From Pyrobaculum oguniense TE7 (GTDB lineage: Archaea > Thermoproteota > Thermoprotei > Thermoproteales > Thermoproteaceae): DNA of 64,000 nt. Made by a program: the position numbers and the translations under genes. This document shows, piece by piece, positions 1 to 7,958 of this stretch (the first letter of the stretch is position 1; each line of letters starts with the position of its first letter). Location of the stretch: the NCBI GenBank assembly GCA_000247545.1, contig CP003316.1, forward strand, positions 1,459,233 through 1,523,232. The letters are read 5' to 3'. Under the pieces are notes generated by a model. It was given only the letters and a program-made list of their open reading frames with translations. It had not been told where the DNA came from and ran no database searches.

Positions 1-2124
1 TTTGGATCTCATACCGAGCGTCCAGTGCCTCACCTGTTGGAGTGATGTGGGCGCGTAGGGGTCTATCCACGGTATGGCAGACGAAAGCGGCGTGGAACAT
101 GCGGCACCCACAGTTATCCCAGTGCCTACTTGGACGCTTGTGACCTCTATTGTCTTGACTTGGTTGTTCGTATCTATCTCAAAGGCCACGACGCGGTGGG
201 CGTCGAACAGTCCAGAGCGCCATCTCACTTGTGCGTAGTCAGATGTCTGCGAAATCGACATGTCCGGGTATAGCAACCTCTCTAGACCTAGGACCTGGTC
301 TATGACAAAACTAATCGGGCCCGGTATCTTATCCGCTATATCGAGTACCGTCTTGATAACTTGGGCTACTCTAAAAGCCCACGCAACCCACCAAGTTTCC
401 TGTGTTGGACCGCCCTTGTAGTACACGCTCACGCCCCCTCTAAACGCCGTAGCCGGCCTTATCCTAAACTCAACAGAGGTGATCTTGTAATCAGAAGGCG
501 CTCCCAAGTTAACCGCTAAGTAATCACGCGCTATACCTTGGTAGCTATACGTATACATGTCGACCAACACTAATGTCCTGTTGACTTGCGGTATACTAAA
601 GCCACAACCCCTCGGCAAAACCGAGAAGTGCCCCCTGAGAATTAAAGCCCGCCACTCATCTGCATATTTATCAACGATGTTTTCTGCAAATCTATATCCT
701 GAGAGACTTGCCTTGTATATGATAATTTCGGAGACGTCGCGGCTAAACGACACCTTGATAAGCACTGCCTTGTCTCTTGCCCGGGCCTCGTCGTACCAGA
801 TGCCTACCGTGTTGGAGCTGAGGGCGATGCTCCTCACCACTTCGTACCTGCAATACCCGTTGTTATACACGCCGGAGAACGTCGCAACGTCTAGGAAATA
901 CTGCGCCTTTTCTCCAACGTAGGTGCTGACCGTAAGCGAGGGGCAGGCAGACGTGCTCGACGGCACGAACACCGTCATGTCCAGATCCAGCTTGGCGCCG
1001 TAGTAGCCGTCGGCCAGCGTAAACGGCCCTATTAAAATATTCCTAATAGGTGGTTGAAGCAGTTGCTTCTCCACAAGGCCTGCGACGGTGTTTGCCCTAT
1101 CTACATGCGCAAGGCCTATGAAGTAGTCTCCCCGGGCCGCGGGCGTTGCGTATTTCCTAAAGCCTAGAGTGGCGTTGGCCCCCACGGTGTAGTAGGCGCT
1201 GTAGTACGGCACGAAGCATAGCTCCAGCCCAATAAATCTCTGCGTCCAGGCCGGATCCAGTCCTAAGGAGTAGGTGAAGGTCACATAGCCGTTTCTCAGA
1301 TCCACCGTCCAAGACCCTAGCTGTTGTCTCTTGTCGAGGTACGACGGATCTATCTCCCACACCTTTATCACGCCTCTCCCCACTACAGTACCCGTTGCAA
1401 AGCTTCCGCTGTGTACGTACCAGGCGGTGCGCCATATGTAAGTGGCGTTGTAGCCCACCGCGGCGACTGTAAGGCTTCTTAGAAGGTCGGCGTCTCTGGC
1501 CCTAAGCACTCCTAGGCAGACCTCCCCTCCCGCGGACATCCACCCGCTGGTCTTGTTAAATATAAAGGCGCCATCCGGCGCTACTGTAGACGCCGTCTGC
1601 AGGTGCACAGGCGCGGACTGGGATGTGGGCCGGCCTTCCGGAGAGGCCCCGCCGCCGCGTTTATCGTCAGCTGGACCCCTCCTAGCGGGCGGTCTCGCCC
1701 AGACGGCCTTCCCCCTCTGCGCCTTGGCCTCCTCCCCAGGCTTGAGGTATGAGTAAGTGGCCACGACCCCGTCAGGCGCTTCGACCAGCTCTACCACAGT
1801 GCCGTTGAGCTCTACGCGCAGAACCCCGCCCCTGGCATTAGGCGGCGCCCTAGCCCTAAACGCCTCCCGAGGGATGTATATCACGGCCTTCTTAAAGCTC
1901 CAGGAAGGTATGTCAACCGTCATGTTTGCCTGTAGCCAAAACGCCTTTTCCCAATCCGCGACATACGCGACGTGGACGGGCTTGTACGCCTTCCCGTCGA
2001 AGTAGGCAAGCGGCGGGATCTCGAAGTCGCTCTCCACGAGCACCCCGACTTCGGCCACCTGCGCAACCGCCAGCGCGGTAAGCGCCAGTGTTATCATTAA
2101 AGCGGGCACTAGCCCTTTTACCAC
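1..2124 (-). CDS. Large secreted protein, 5' part only
   Basis: The frame is open from a GTG at 2124 to the left edge (708 codons) without a stop, so the C-terminus lies outside the window. A TATA-like tttttaagg centred near 2146 places the GTG at the transcript start. Residues 1-21 form a signal peptide (short basic start, hydrophobic core ending ALAVAQ). The rest is Tyr/Val/Thr rich with many N-x-S/T sequons and scattered Cys, as in exported crenarchaeal surface proteins. I recognise no catalytic domain. Short motifs (CPSL, and GVYxNGY followed by SS) recur in the secreted protein at 56831-58324, hinting at distant paralogy. Function unknown. Confidence 0.75.
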   Translation of the reverse strand, partial: MVKGLVPALMITLALTALAVAQVAEVGVLVESDFEIPPLAYFDGKAYKPVHVAYVADWEKAFWLQANMTVDIPSWSFKKAVIYIPREAFRARAPPNARGGVLRVELNGTVVELVEAPDGVVATYSYLKPGEEAKAQRGKAVWARPPARRGPADDKRGGGASPEGRPTSQSAPVHLQTASTVAPDGAFIFNKTSGWMSAGGEVCLGVLRARDADLLRSLTVAAVGYNATYIWRTAWYVHSGSFATGTVVGRGVIKVWEIDPSYLDKRQQLGSWTVDLRNGYVTFTYSLGLDPAWTQRFIGLELCFVPYYSAYYTVGANATLGFRKYATPAARGDYFIGLAHVDRANTVAGLVEKQLLQPPIRNILIGPFTLADGYYGAKLDLDMTVFVPSSTSACPSLTVSTYVGEKAQYFLDVATFSGVYNNGYCRYEVVRSIALSSNTVGIWYDEARARDKAVLIKVSFSRDVSEIIIYKASLSGYRFAENIVDKYADEWRALILRGHFSVLPRGCGFSIPQVNRTLVLVDMYTYSYQGIARDYLAVNLGAPSDYKITSVEFRIRPATAFRGGVSVYYKGGPTQETWWVAWAFRVAQVIKTVLDIADKIPGPISFVIDQVLGLERLLYPDMSISQTSDYAQVRWRSGLFDAHRVVAFEIDTNNQVKTIEVTSVQVGTGITVGAACSTPLSSAIPWIDPYAPTSLQQVRHWTLGMRSK

Positions 2125-2300
2125 GTAGTGAAACGACACACCTTAAAAAACTTTCCTCCAGACCGGGCTGTGTAAGAGGCCGCAGTGGGCTATAAGCTAC
2201 GCAGTCGGTCCTTTGTCACGTCGGGGCGGCGCCGTTCTGCCTTAGAGAGGCTCCGGCCCGGCCCCCGAGATCCGGCAACTGCGGCGCGTTGCCCCAACCC

Positions 2301-2759
2301 TCAGCACGGCGTTTTAAGGAGGGCACCCGCGCCTCTTGCGAAGAAGTGGGCGTTGGCCGGCTCGGCCGCCGCCCTAGCCGCGGCCTCGGCGACGTCGTTG
2401 ACATCCGCGAAGCCCACCGCCGTGTGGTTCACGTCCAAAGCCAACACCCACTTGGCCTCCACGGGGGCTACCTCGGGCTTCACGCCGATTTTGCCCAAGG
2501 CCTCTAGGATCGGCGTTGCGTCCGTCTTGCTCAAGAAGCAGGTGAAGTTGGCGAAGCCGTCGGAGCAGAGCCTTGGCTCCGTGGTCTTAACCACGTCGTA
2601 GTAGGCGAGGGCCCCTATTTTGCCCCATAGTGTCTCAGCCCGCAACGCCTCCTCCGGCACCGGGCTGGGGGGACTCCCCGTTGCTAGAAAATACGCCACG
2701 GCCAGCGCCAATGCAACGGCCAAGGCGAGCAGAAGGGCCCTGGCCAAGTCCCCGCTCAT
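2301..2759 (-). CDS. Small membrane-anchored protein downstream of HEPN/MNT
   Basis: A 152-residue protein starting at the ATG at 2759, which overlaps the stop of the upstream MNT gene (ATGA). Residues about 5-27 are one hydrophobic helix rich in Leu/Ala; the remainder is predicted outside or lumenal, with Cys residues in LCSDGFANFTCF and at the C-terminus. The overlap suggests translational coupling with the HEPN/MNT pair. No family is recognised. It appears intact although both upstream genes are frameshifted. In-frame codons upstream of 2759 belong to a shadow frame and were not used. Confidence 0.6.
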   Translation of the reverse strand: MSGDLARALLLALAVALALAVAYFLATGSPPSPVPEEALRAETLWGKIGALAYYDVVKTTEPRLCSDGFANFTCFLSKTDATPILEALGKIGVKPEVAPVEAKWVLALDVNHTAVGFADVNDVAEAAARAAAEPANAHFFARGAGALLKTPC

Positions 2760-3024
2760 TCCCACTCCTCCGCCGCGTAGATGAACAGCTCCACGCCGGG
2801 CTCGAGCGCGTCGGCGAAGATCTCGGCGCGTTGCAACGCGTTTAGCCTCTCGGCGCCTTTGACGGCCAGGTCCAAGTCCACGTCGCTCTCCTCTGTGTCG
2901 CTCCCCTGGCCTTGGACCCCACCAAGTAGGCCGCGGCCAGCTCCAAGCCGGCGCGCGCCGCCGCCTCCCTCGCCCTCTCCGCGAAGCGGCAGGCCCTCTC
3001 AAGGGTCTCCACCTGGCTCCTCAA
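2756..3024 (-). pseudogene. MNT-type nucleotidyltransferase (antitoxin), frameshifted
   Basis: The TTG start at 3024 overlaps the stop of the HEPN gene (TTGA). The first frame gives an N-terminal helix and the nucleotidyltransferase motif VGSKARG, then runs out of frame. Restoring one G in the G4 run (2903-2906 on the + strand as cccc) gives DTEESDVDLDLAVKG, the expected GSx(n)DxD metal-binding signature, continuing to the end at 2756. The restored product would be about 90 residues, normal for minimal nucleotidyltransferases that AMPylate HEPN toxins. It is either a broken gene, a slippage-controlled gene or a sequencing error in a homopolymer. Confidence 0.75.
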
Positions 3025-3417
3025 CGCAGATTTCGCCTTGCCCAGTCCAACACCCTCTTGGCCCTCTCCACGAGATCCCTAGCCTTGCTCTCGTCGTAGA
3101 GCTCGTAGGGGAGTGCGTTGGCGGCATTTGGGTACCTCGAGATGACGTAGTGTACTGTGAGCTCCCTCAAGTCAGTCGCCACCTCGGCCGTGCTTATCCC
3201 CAGCTTCCTCCACCAGCCTCCCCAGCTCGATTAGGTTATGCCCCCTCGCCACCTTGCCGTAGTGGGGGAGGAGCGCCTTCAAAGCCTTCTCGGCCGCTTG
3301 TTGGGACCGAAAAGCCGCGCCGTCCCAACCACCGGTGACTGGGTCGTTCTCGGCCTTCTTCAAATCCCCCTCCGCCTGCCTTAACCAGAGCGACGCCTCG
3401 CGCCGCACATTATTCAA
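3021..3417 (-). pseudogene. HEPN-domain protein (toxin), frameshifted
   Basis: Begins at TTG 3417 (an in-frame GTG at 3408 fits the TATA box tttaaaaaa at 3430-3438 at least as well). The first 70 or so residues match HEPN proteins (LWLRQAEGDLKKAE, RSQQAAEKALKALL). After LVEEAG the frame shifts at a G4 run (3198-3201); dropping one G continues as ISTAEVATDLRELTVHYVI and on to a natural end at 3021, with the HEPN helix RYPNAANALPYELYDES. The restored length is about 131 residues. HEPN/MNT pairs are common toxin-antitoxin modules in Thermoproteales. The characteristic RNase motif Rx4-6H is not clearly seen. Confidence 0.75.
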
Positions 3418-3466
3418 CTAGACTACGTGTTTAAAAAACCGTCGCGACCTAGACAAAAGAGGGGAC

Positions 3467-3793
3467 TTACCTTCTCCTATAGAGCAGGACTATCTTATCG
3501 CCTTCTCTCCTAAGTACTAGAAATCTGTCCACCATGGGGCATGTGCAGTATATGAGGAAGCTTTCCCCCTCGTTTAGTCTCAGTGCCTCCATAAAGGCGT
3601 GCCACGTCTTGGCGAAAGAGACCACTCCGTTACCTTCGTGGCGTATTTTTACATTTGTAAAATCTATGTACTGGCCGGGAACAAGTTCCTCCTTGACTAG
3701 TCTTTCTATTTTGAGAAATTCGGCGTATCTGCCCTCGTCAAGGGGCTCGCCGTCGAGGCCCAGGGCCTTGAGAGTATTTAGGTCGTATTCCAT
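3467..3793 (-). CDS. Conserved hypothetical protein, 108 aa
   Basis: ATG at 3793 lies about 24 nt from a TATA-like cttttatgg on the minus strand, so the message is probably leaderless; longer readings upstream were discarded. The protein is small, acidic in the N-terminal half, and contains TCPMVDRFLVLRREGDKIVLLYRRR at its end with two Cys around residue 86-88. There is no signal peptide or membrane segment. It is transcribed divergently from the membrane protein at 3864. I do not recognise a family; a small cytosolic alpha/beta fold is the most that can be said. Confidence 0.6.
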   Translation of the reverse strand: MEYDLNTLKALGLDGEPLDEGRYAEFLKIERLVKEELVPGQYIDFTNVKIRHEGNGVVSFAKTWHAFMEALRLNEGESFLIYCTCPMVDRFLVLRREGDKIVLLYRRR

Positions 3794-3863
3794 GTATATA
3801 TTTCGACAGTTCCATAAAAGTACCTGCACGAAAATTTTAAAAATGGAATTAGAAACGGGTCGC

Positions 3864-4259
3864 ATGTTGTACGAGCTTCTGCTGGTGGTACATCTGCTAT
3901 CCTTTGTGGGATGGGCTGGCCTCACTACTGGCGCCTACATGGTGGTTAGGGAGGTTGCGCGGGGGGATCTCCCCCATTCGTATAGAAGGCTGGCGTACGT
4001 GCAAGCAGGATTTGCGGGGCTCCTCTTCCTCTCCGGGCTGTCAATGGCGGTGGTGGTATACGGATTTCCCAAGTCGCCTCTGTGGATCCACTACGCCCTC
4101 GGAGTGGCGCTGATTGCGGGGATCATAGAGGCGATCCACGTAAGGGCGGCTAGGAGATACGACGCGGATAGATATCACAAGTTTCTGAGAGCGCTTATAC
4201 CGATGTGGGTCGCAATAGTGGCTGTTATGCTGTGGCTCATGGTGTGGAAGCCCTTCTAG
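3864..4259 (+). CDS. Four-helix integral membrane protein
   Basis: The TATA box ttttaaaa at 3834-3841 is centred 26 nt before the ATG at 3864, favouring this start over the ATG at 3843. The 131-residue product has four hydrophobic helices (about 3-25, 48-68, 78-95, 108-128) with His near the first helix and HYALG in the third, resembling small DUF2269/CopD-like membrane proteins. The assignment to that group is by general appearance only. It is a single-gene unit followed directly by a 51-bp tandem repeat. Confidence 0.6.
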   Translation: MLYELLLVVHLLSFVGWAGLTTGAYMVVREVARGDLPHSYRRLAYVQAGFAGLLFLSGLSMAVVVYGFPKSPLWIHYALGVALIAGIIEAIHVRAARRYDADRYHKFLRALIPMWVAIVAVMLWLMVWKPF

Positions 4260-4261
4260 GG

Positions 4262-4363
4262 GGTGCTTGTGCCCCTTTCGGGGCCGCATCCCCACCCGCA
4301 CGTCGTTCGGGCGGTGCTTGTGCCCCTTTCGGGGCCGCATTCCCGCCCACATCCTCGCGATTT
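4262..4363. repeat. Two-copy 51-bp degenerate tandem repeat with hairpins
   Basis: Copies start at 4262 and 4313. The first 28 bases are identical except for the last position, and the rest is similar. Each copy contains a perfect GCCCC-TTTC-GGGGC hairpin (4271-4284 and 4322-4335). The repeat lies immediately after the stop of the membrane protein and before the DUF3800 promoter. No T-tract follows, so it is not a standard archaeal terminator. Confidence 0.7.
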
Positions 4364-4394
4364 GGTGTAGTAGTTTATAAGTTTTTTCTCTGTC

Positions 4395-4865
4395 GTGAAG
4401 AGGGTAGCCTTCGTCGACGAGTCTGGCCTCAAGTCGCCGTGTCACTGTGTGGCAGTGGCCGTGATAGTCGCCGAGGTGAGGGGTAGCTACCTCTACTGGG
4501 GCCTTGACGTCATCTCCCAGCTGAGGGCGTCTGCGGGCGTTAAGGGGGAAATTAAGTGGAGGTTAGTGAAAAGGCGAGGTTTGGCGAGCCGGGCCTTGGC
4601 TCTTATAGGCAGTTTAGAGACGCATAAGGATGTCCACCACTATGTAGACAGGGAGAGTTTTGAGACGTGGCTGTGGCGGCTCTTGACTGGGATTAAAGCT
4701 GACTTGTACGTACTTGACGAGGGGCTCGCAGATCCGCGTAAGTTCCCCCGGGCAGTTTCGAAGCCGTCGCATAAAGTGCCGGGAATTCAACTTGCCGACC
4801 TTTTGGCAGGATACACCGCGGAGTTATTTTGTAAACGTAGCCGGGGCTTTTATCAGCCGGCGTGA
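4395..4865 (+). CDS. DUF3800 family protein, intact copy
   Basis: GTG at 4395, with a TATA-like tttataa at 4374-4380. The product of 156 residues opens with the family hallmark VDESG (Asp8, Glu9) and ends with PGIQLADLLAGYTAELF, the conserved C-terminal helix; an internal KADLYVLDEGLADPRKFP segment holds further acidic residues. DUF3800 proteins have an RNase H-like fold and are often found near mobile or defence genes; substrate unknown. A badly decayed paralogue lies 800 bp downstream (5641-5958), and both sit in a stretch of broken genes. Confidence 0.75.
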   Translation: MKRVAFVDESGLKSPCHCVAVAVIVAEVRGSYLYWGLDVISQLRASAGVKGEIKWRLVKRRGLASRALALIGSLETHKDVHHYVDRESFETWLWRLLTGIKADLYVLDEGLADPRKFPRAVSKPSHKVPGIQLADLLAGYTAELFCKRSRGFYQPA

Positions 4866-4887
4866 GAACGCTGGCTGTTAGACCTTT

Positions 4888-5615
4888 TCAGCCTCTCCCG
4901 GCTTGACTATTTTTTATTCCCATCTTCCCCGCCACTACCAACGGGGGGTTTCTGTCGTGTATAATCGCCGTCACGTCGATTATTATGTCAACCCCCTGCC
5001 AGACACCCGCTAGTAGAGCTCGGCATTTCTCCTAACCACTTGGAGATCGCCTCTTATCAAAGCCGCAGTTATTTCAACGGCCATGACATCGCCGTCTTCT
5101 ACAACTATGTCTAACTCAACTTCGCCGGGGTTGGCCGTAGACATGCCCCTCAGAGTGGAAATAAACCCACTTCTCCACGGCGTATCCAGCCTCCCTGAGG
5201 AGCTCCCTAACCGCCTCCCTAAAGGCCCTCTCAGAAGCCAAGCCCCAACGGGCACCCAACGCCTCAAGCCTCAAATTCGGTCTTTTCTCTAAGGCCTTAA
5301 GCTCGTTATCCACAGCGTCGAATTTCATAGCCGCTCTCCTCTCCAAGGCAAAAAGCCCTTCCTTTGTCGCCATCTTCTCCCCTATATCTTCAACTTCTTT
5401 ATCCAGCCTTGCGACGTCGTCTTTCGTGGCCATTCTCTCACCCATGTCTGCAAGCTCTCTTCTCAACGCCTCTGTTTCCCTCCTCACGGCGCCCACGTCC
5501 CCCTCGTGTCTAGCCTCTCCCACGGCGTTAATTTCGAAAGGGTCTCGTAAAAGATCTGAGACTCCGCCGTATCTCTACAAAAATCTCGGGGGTGCTCCAG
5601 CAAAACTCTCTTCAC
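4888..5615 (-). pseudogene. DUF3782-type archaeal protein, multiply frameshifted
   Basis: The pieces in order read like one protein: VKRVLLEHP from GTG 5615, then YETLSKLTPWERLDTR, then a coiled coil (RRETEALRRELADMGERM), then FREAVRELLREAGYAVEKWVYF, then GEVELDIVVEDGDVMAVEIT, then VDIIIDVTAIIHDRNPPLVV near 4920-4975. The pieces are in different frames, broken at least at a C4 run near 5590, a G5 run near 5500, the C run near 5137 and after a TAG near 5010. This arrangement (helical N-terminus, coiled coil, PD-(D/E)XK-like EVELD...VEIT) is that of the DUF3782 family. Clearly non-functional unless the sequence is faulty. Confidence 0.75.
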
Positions 5616-5640
5616 CTCCTAAGCAAGAGACATAGAGTAG

Positions 5641-5958
5641 GTGGCGAGGAAATATAAAACATCTACAAGTGGCCAATACACAGCGTCTGGTGTGCGACGC
5701 GTTAACCGAACGTCGACCACGAGGAGGGAACTGGCTGAGAGGGCTTTGGCAATTCTCAGCGGCCTAGAAAGGCGCTTGGCCGCCCATCACTACGTCGATA
5801 AGGAGGGCTTCGAGGCGTGGCTGTGGAGTCTTCCCTCGGGGTGCAGAGGTATATGTGCTGGACAAGGGGGCTTGCCGATCATAGGAAAATTTCCGCGGGC
5901 CGTTGCTAGGCCCCCTCCCATACAGCTGGCCAACGTCTTGGCCCGGATGCGCAACTGA
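5641..5958 (+). pseudogene. DUF3800 remnant
   Basis: Aligns with the intact copy at 4395-4865: ELAERALAILSGLERRL, HHYVDKEGFEAWLW, GKFPRAVARP and IQLANVLA match in order. The N-terminal VDESG block is missing. Between HHYVDKEGFEAWLW and GKFPRAV the matching segments EVYVLDKG and LADHRK are found in the two other frames, so at least three indels have accumulated. It is a decayed duplicate. Confidence 0.8.
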
Positions 5959-5991
5959 GGTCTTGTGCAGGAGGCGCGGGGCGGCGATGGG

Positions 5992-6477
5992 CTAGCCGCG
6001 GCACGCCTCGCGGTACGCGGCCTCTATCTCCAACAAGGCGTAGTACTGGCTGTCTGTCAGCGAGACCGCGGGGTTTACCTTCTCCACTTCTCTTATGGCG
6101 TCGTCTGCCTTTAGGCACTTGGTTGCTATGAGGTAGGCGGCGAGGACGGTGGGGGTTCTGCCCATGCCTCCCACGCAGTGCACAACCACGGCGCCTCTTG
6201 CCGACTCGGCCTTGAGGAGCTCCACCAACTCTTCGAGGTCGCGGGGCGGGTAGCCGTCTGGGGTTGGCCAGTGGACCCACGTAATGCCCCTCTCTGCGAG
6301 GTGCTTTCTGAGCTCTAGAAGCCCCCACCTGCCGTAGTACTCTATCTCCCAAGCCTCTGCCAGCGAGATGACGGTCCTCACGCCTAGCTCCGCCCACTTG
6401 TCTATGTCTTCTTTTCTCGGCATGCACGAGCCGCCCACCCTTGCCGTGACCCAGTAGGGGCATTCTATCTTCGCCAC
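5992..6477 (-). CDS. Dual-specificity / tyrosine protein phosphatase
   Basis: 161 residues from GTG 6477; a TATA box ctatatata lies about 25 nt upstream. The protein shows the cysteine-phosphatase P-loop HCVGGMGRTPT with nucleophile Cys101 and Arg107 (CX5R), and PTPDGYPP supplies a plausible general acid Asp74. The length fits the compact archaeal DSP/PTP fold. It dephosphorylates phospho-Tyr or phospho-Ser/Thr on cytosolic proteins; no partner is evident from the neighbours. It is a single-gene unit at the right border of the decayed island. Confidence 0.88.
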   Translation of the reverse strand: MAKIECPYWVTARVGGSCMPRKEDIDKWAELGVRTVISLAEAWEIEYYGRWGLLELRKHLAERGITWVHWPTPDGYPPRDLEELVELLKAESARGAVVVHCVGGMGRTPTVLAAYLIATKCLKADDAIREVEKVNPAVSLTDSQYYALLEIEAAYREACRG

Positions 6478-6571
6478 GGGGCCTGCTCGGTACCTGTATA
6501 TATAGGTTGGCGCCGGGGCTTCTACGCTTTAAGTAACAGTTGCTCGTTCATAACGCTTGCGTACCGCCTAA

Positions 6572-6700
6572 GAAGATCCCGGGCACAGCGACTTAATAAT
6601 CGAGACGGTAAAGAACGCCGCGAGGGAGGGCGTAGCCGTAGACGCCACGGCGTCTCTCGCCGACTTGCCCTTGAGGGGCTACGTTTTAAATATCATGGAG
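6572..6700 (+). other. Possible gene fragment
   Basis: Between the phosphatase and the ccdA-type gene, one + frame just after a TAA (6569-6571) has coding-like composition: DPGHSDLIIETVKNAARE followed by GVAVDATASLADLPLRGYV. There is no start codon and it runs into sequence antisense to the ccdA-type gene. It may be a remnant of a deleted gene. The family is not recognised. Confidence 0.25.
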
Positions 6701-7929
6701 AATGTGCCGAGGCCCAGGGCCTCGCCTATGAGCAGTACGCCCAGTACAATGGCCAAGGCGCCGACTATGTACTCGACTCTTCTGCCCCATATGCCCCATT
6801 TCATGGTCTTAGTGGTTTTCGCGACGCCCCTCCTAACAAGAGTAATTATGAGGTATATAACGACGGCGAGACCTGCCGCGTAGGCCATTGTGGATGCGAA
6901 TAATGTGACGTAGTTCCCAGTCAGCGCGGCGGCGGCTAGGTTGGCGACTACTACTGTGCCAAGAAACGGCGCTATACATGGCGTCCACACGGCGCCTAGT
7001 GAGGCGCCCAGCGCGAGGTCGGCCGCGGCACCCGCGCCCGTCTTGGACATCTTGTTGGCTATTGTCTGGAATCTGGAGACCCATATCACGAAGGCGCGGT
7101 TTAACCTCTCCACAACTAGGACTGCCCCAAGCGCGATTAGCACAACCCCGCCGACTGCGTACAGGATGGCACTGGCAACCGGCCCCACCCACGCCGCTGC
7201 AGTGGACACCAAGGTGGCCACCGCGGCGAAGGAGATGACCATCCCGACGAGGATAAACGATAGGCGCCTCCTGGCAAGATAGGTCGTGGCAGCGATTGTG
7301 AGCACGGGGAGGACGCATGGGGAGAAGACGCTGACGGCGCCTGCGGCGAAGGAGGCCGCAACAATAAACGCACCTGTCACGGCCAGCGTGGGGGCAGTGG
7401 GCAGCGCCTCGGTGGGGGCGGCTGTCACGGCATCATTATTTGTGGGCTGGGAGGGGCCGTAGGCTACCTTAAGGAATTGTACGAACTGATCTGGCGGGGC
7501 GGCTCCCACCATAATGAATGTGACGTATATCTTCCCGTCTTTTACATATCCCATTACCACTGTGGGAGTGCCTAGTATCGGCACGTTTTGAGCGCCGCTG
7601 GCCTTTTGCAGGCGGAGAACACCTTCGGAGTATATGTAGACTTGTCCGTCTGCCACAACATTGAGGCTACGGATGAAGTACCTGGCGAGATCTATGGAGA
7701 TGAGGTTGACCCCCCTCAGCTCGGCCGCGACGTCGTTGCGGGGGAATACTTGAGTCTTGAGATATTCGCAACCCAAGCAGTCCGGCTGGTGTATGAAAAT
7801 CAGCACGGGCCCGTCCTTCAACGCGGCGGCGAGGTCTTGCGCCGAGTTGATATCAGTGAAGGTTAGCTGGCCTAGTTGGAGGGCGAGGGCTGTGAGGGCA
7901 AATAGTGTTAGGGCTAAAAGGAGGCGCAT
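6679..7929 (-). CDS. Thioredoxin-like / CcdA (DsbD-type) fusion
   Basis: 416 residues from ATG 7929. A signal peptide (1-18) leads to an extracytoplasmic thioredoxin-like domain with CLGC (Cys51, Cys54), then a Pro/Thr/Ala linker near 160-180, then a CcdA-type transmembrane domain with the paired functional cysteines FSPCVLP (Cys205) and WTPCIAP (Cys318) and about six helices. It would carry electrons from cytosolic thioredoxin across the membrane to an outward thioredoxin fold, for thiol reduction or cytochrome maturation. The domain order is the reverse of bacterial DsbD, where the C-terminal domain carries the thioredoxin. Divergent from the metallo-hydrolase at 7959. Confidence 0.85.
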   Translation of the reverse strand: MRLLLALTLFALTALALQLGQLTFTDINSAQDLAAALKDGPVLIFIHQPDCLGCEYLKTQVFPRNDVAAELRGVNLISIDLARYFIRSLNVVADGQVYIYSEGVLRLQKASGAQNVPILGTPTVVMGYVKDGKIYVTFIMVGAAPPDQFVQFLKVAYGPSQPTNNDAVTAAPTEALPTAPTLAVTGAFIVAASFAAGAVSVFSPCVLPVLTIAATTYLARRRLSFILVGMVISFAAVATLVSTAAAWVGPVASAILYAVGGVVLIALGAVLVVERLNRAFVIWVSRFQTIANKMSKTGAGAAADLALGASLGAVWTPCIAPFLGTVVVANLAAAALTGNYVTLFASTMAYAAGLAVVIYLIITLVRRGVAKTTKTMKWGIWGRRVEYIVGALAIVLGVLLIGEALGLGTFSMIFKT

Positions 7930-7958
7930 GGCTTAATAGGAATTTGGCATATAAATTT
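7930..7958. promoter_or_regulatory. Interlocked divergent promoters
   Basis: Start codons 7929 (-) and 7959 (+) are only 30 bp apart. A TATA-like cttaatagg (7933-7940) is spaced for the + gene and atttatatg, read on the minus strand (7950-7957), for the - gene. Each TATA lies next to the other gene's start, so the two transcription complexes should exclude each other. Confidence 0.55.

Noticed and set aside
4262-4363. Possible two-repeat CRISPR array
   Set aside because: The units are contiguous 51-bp tandem repeats with similarity across the whole unit, without unique spacers. No cas genes are in the window, and the sequence is unlike Thermoproteales CRISPR repeats.
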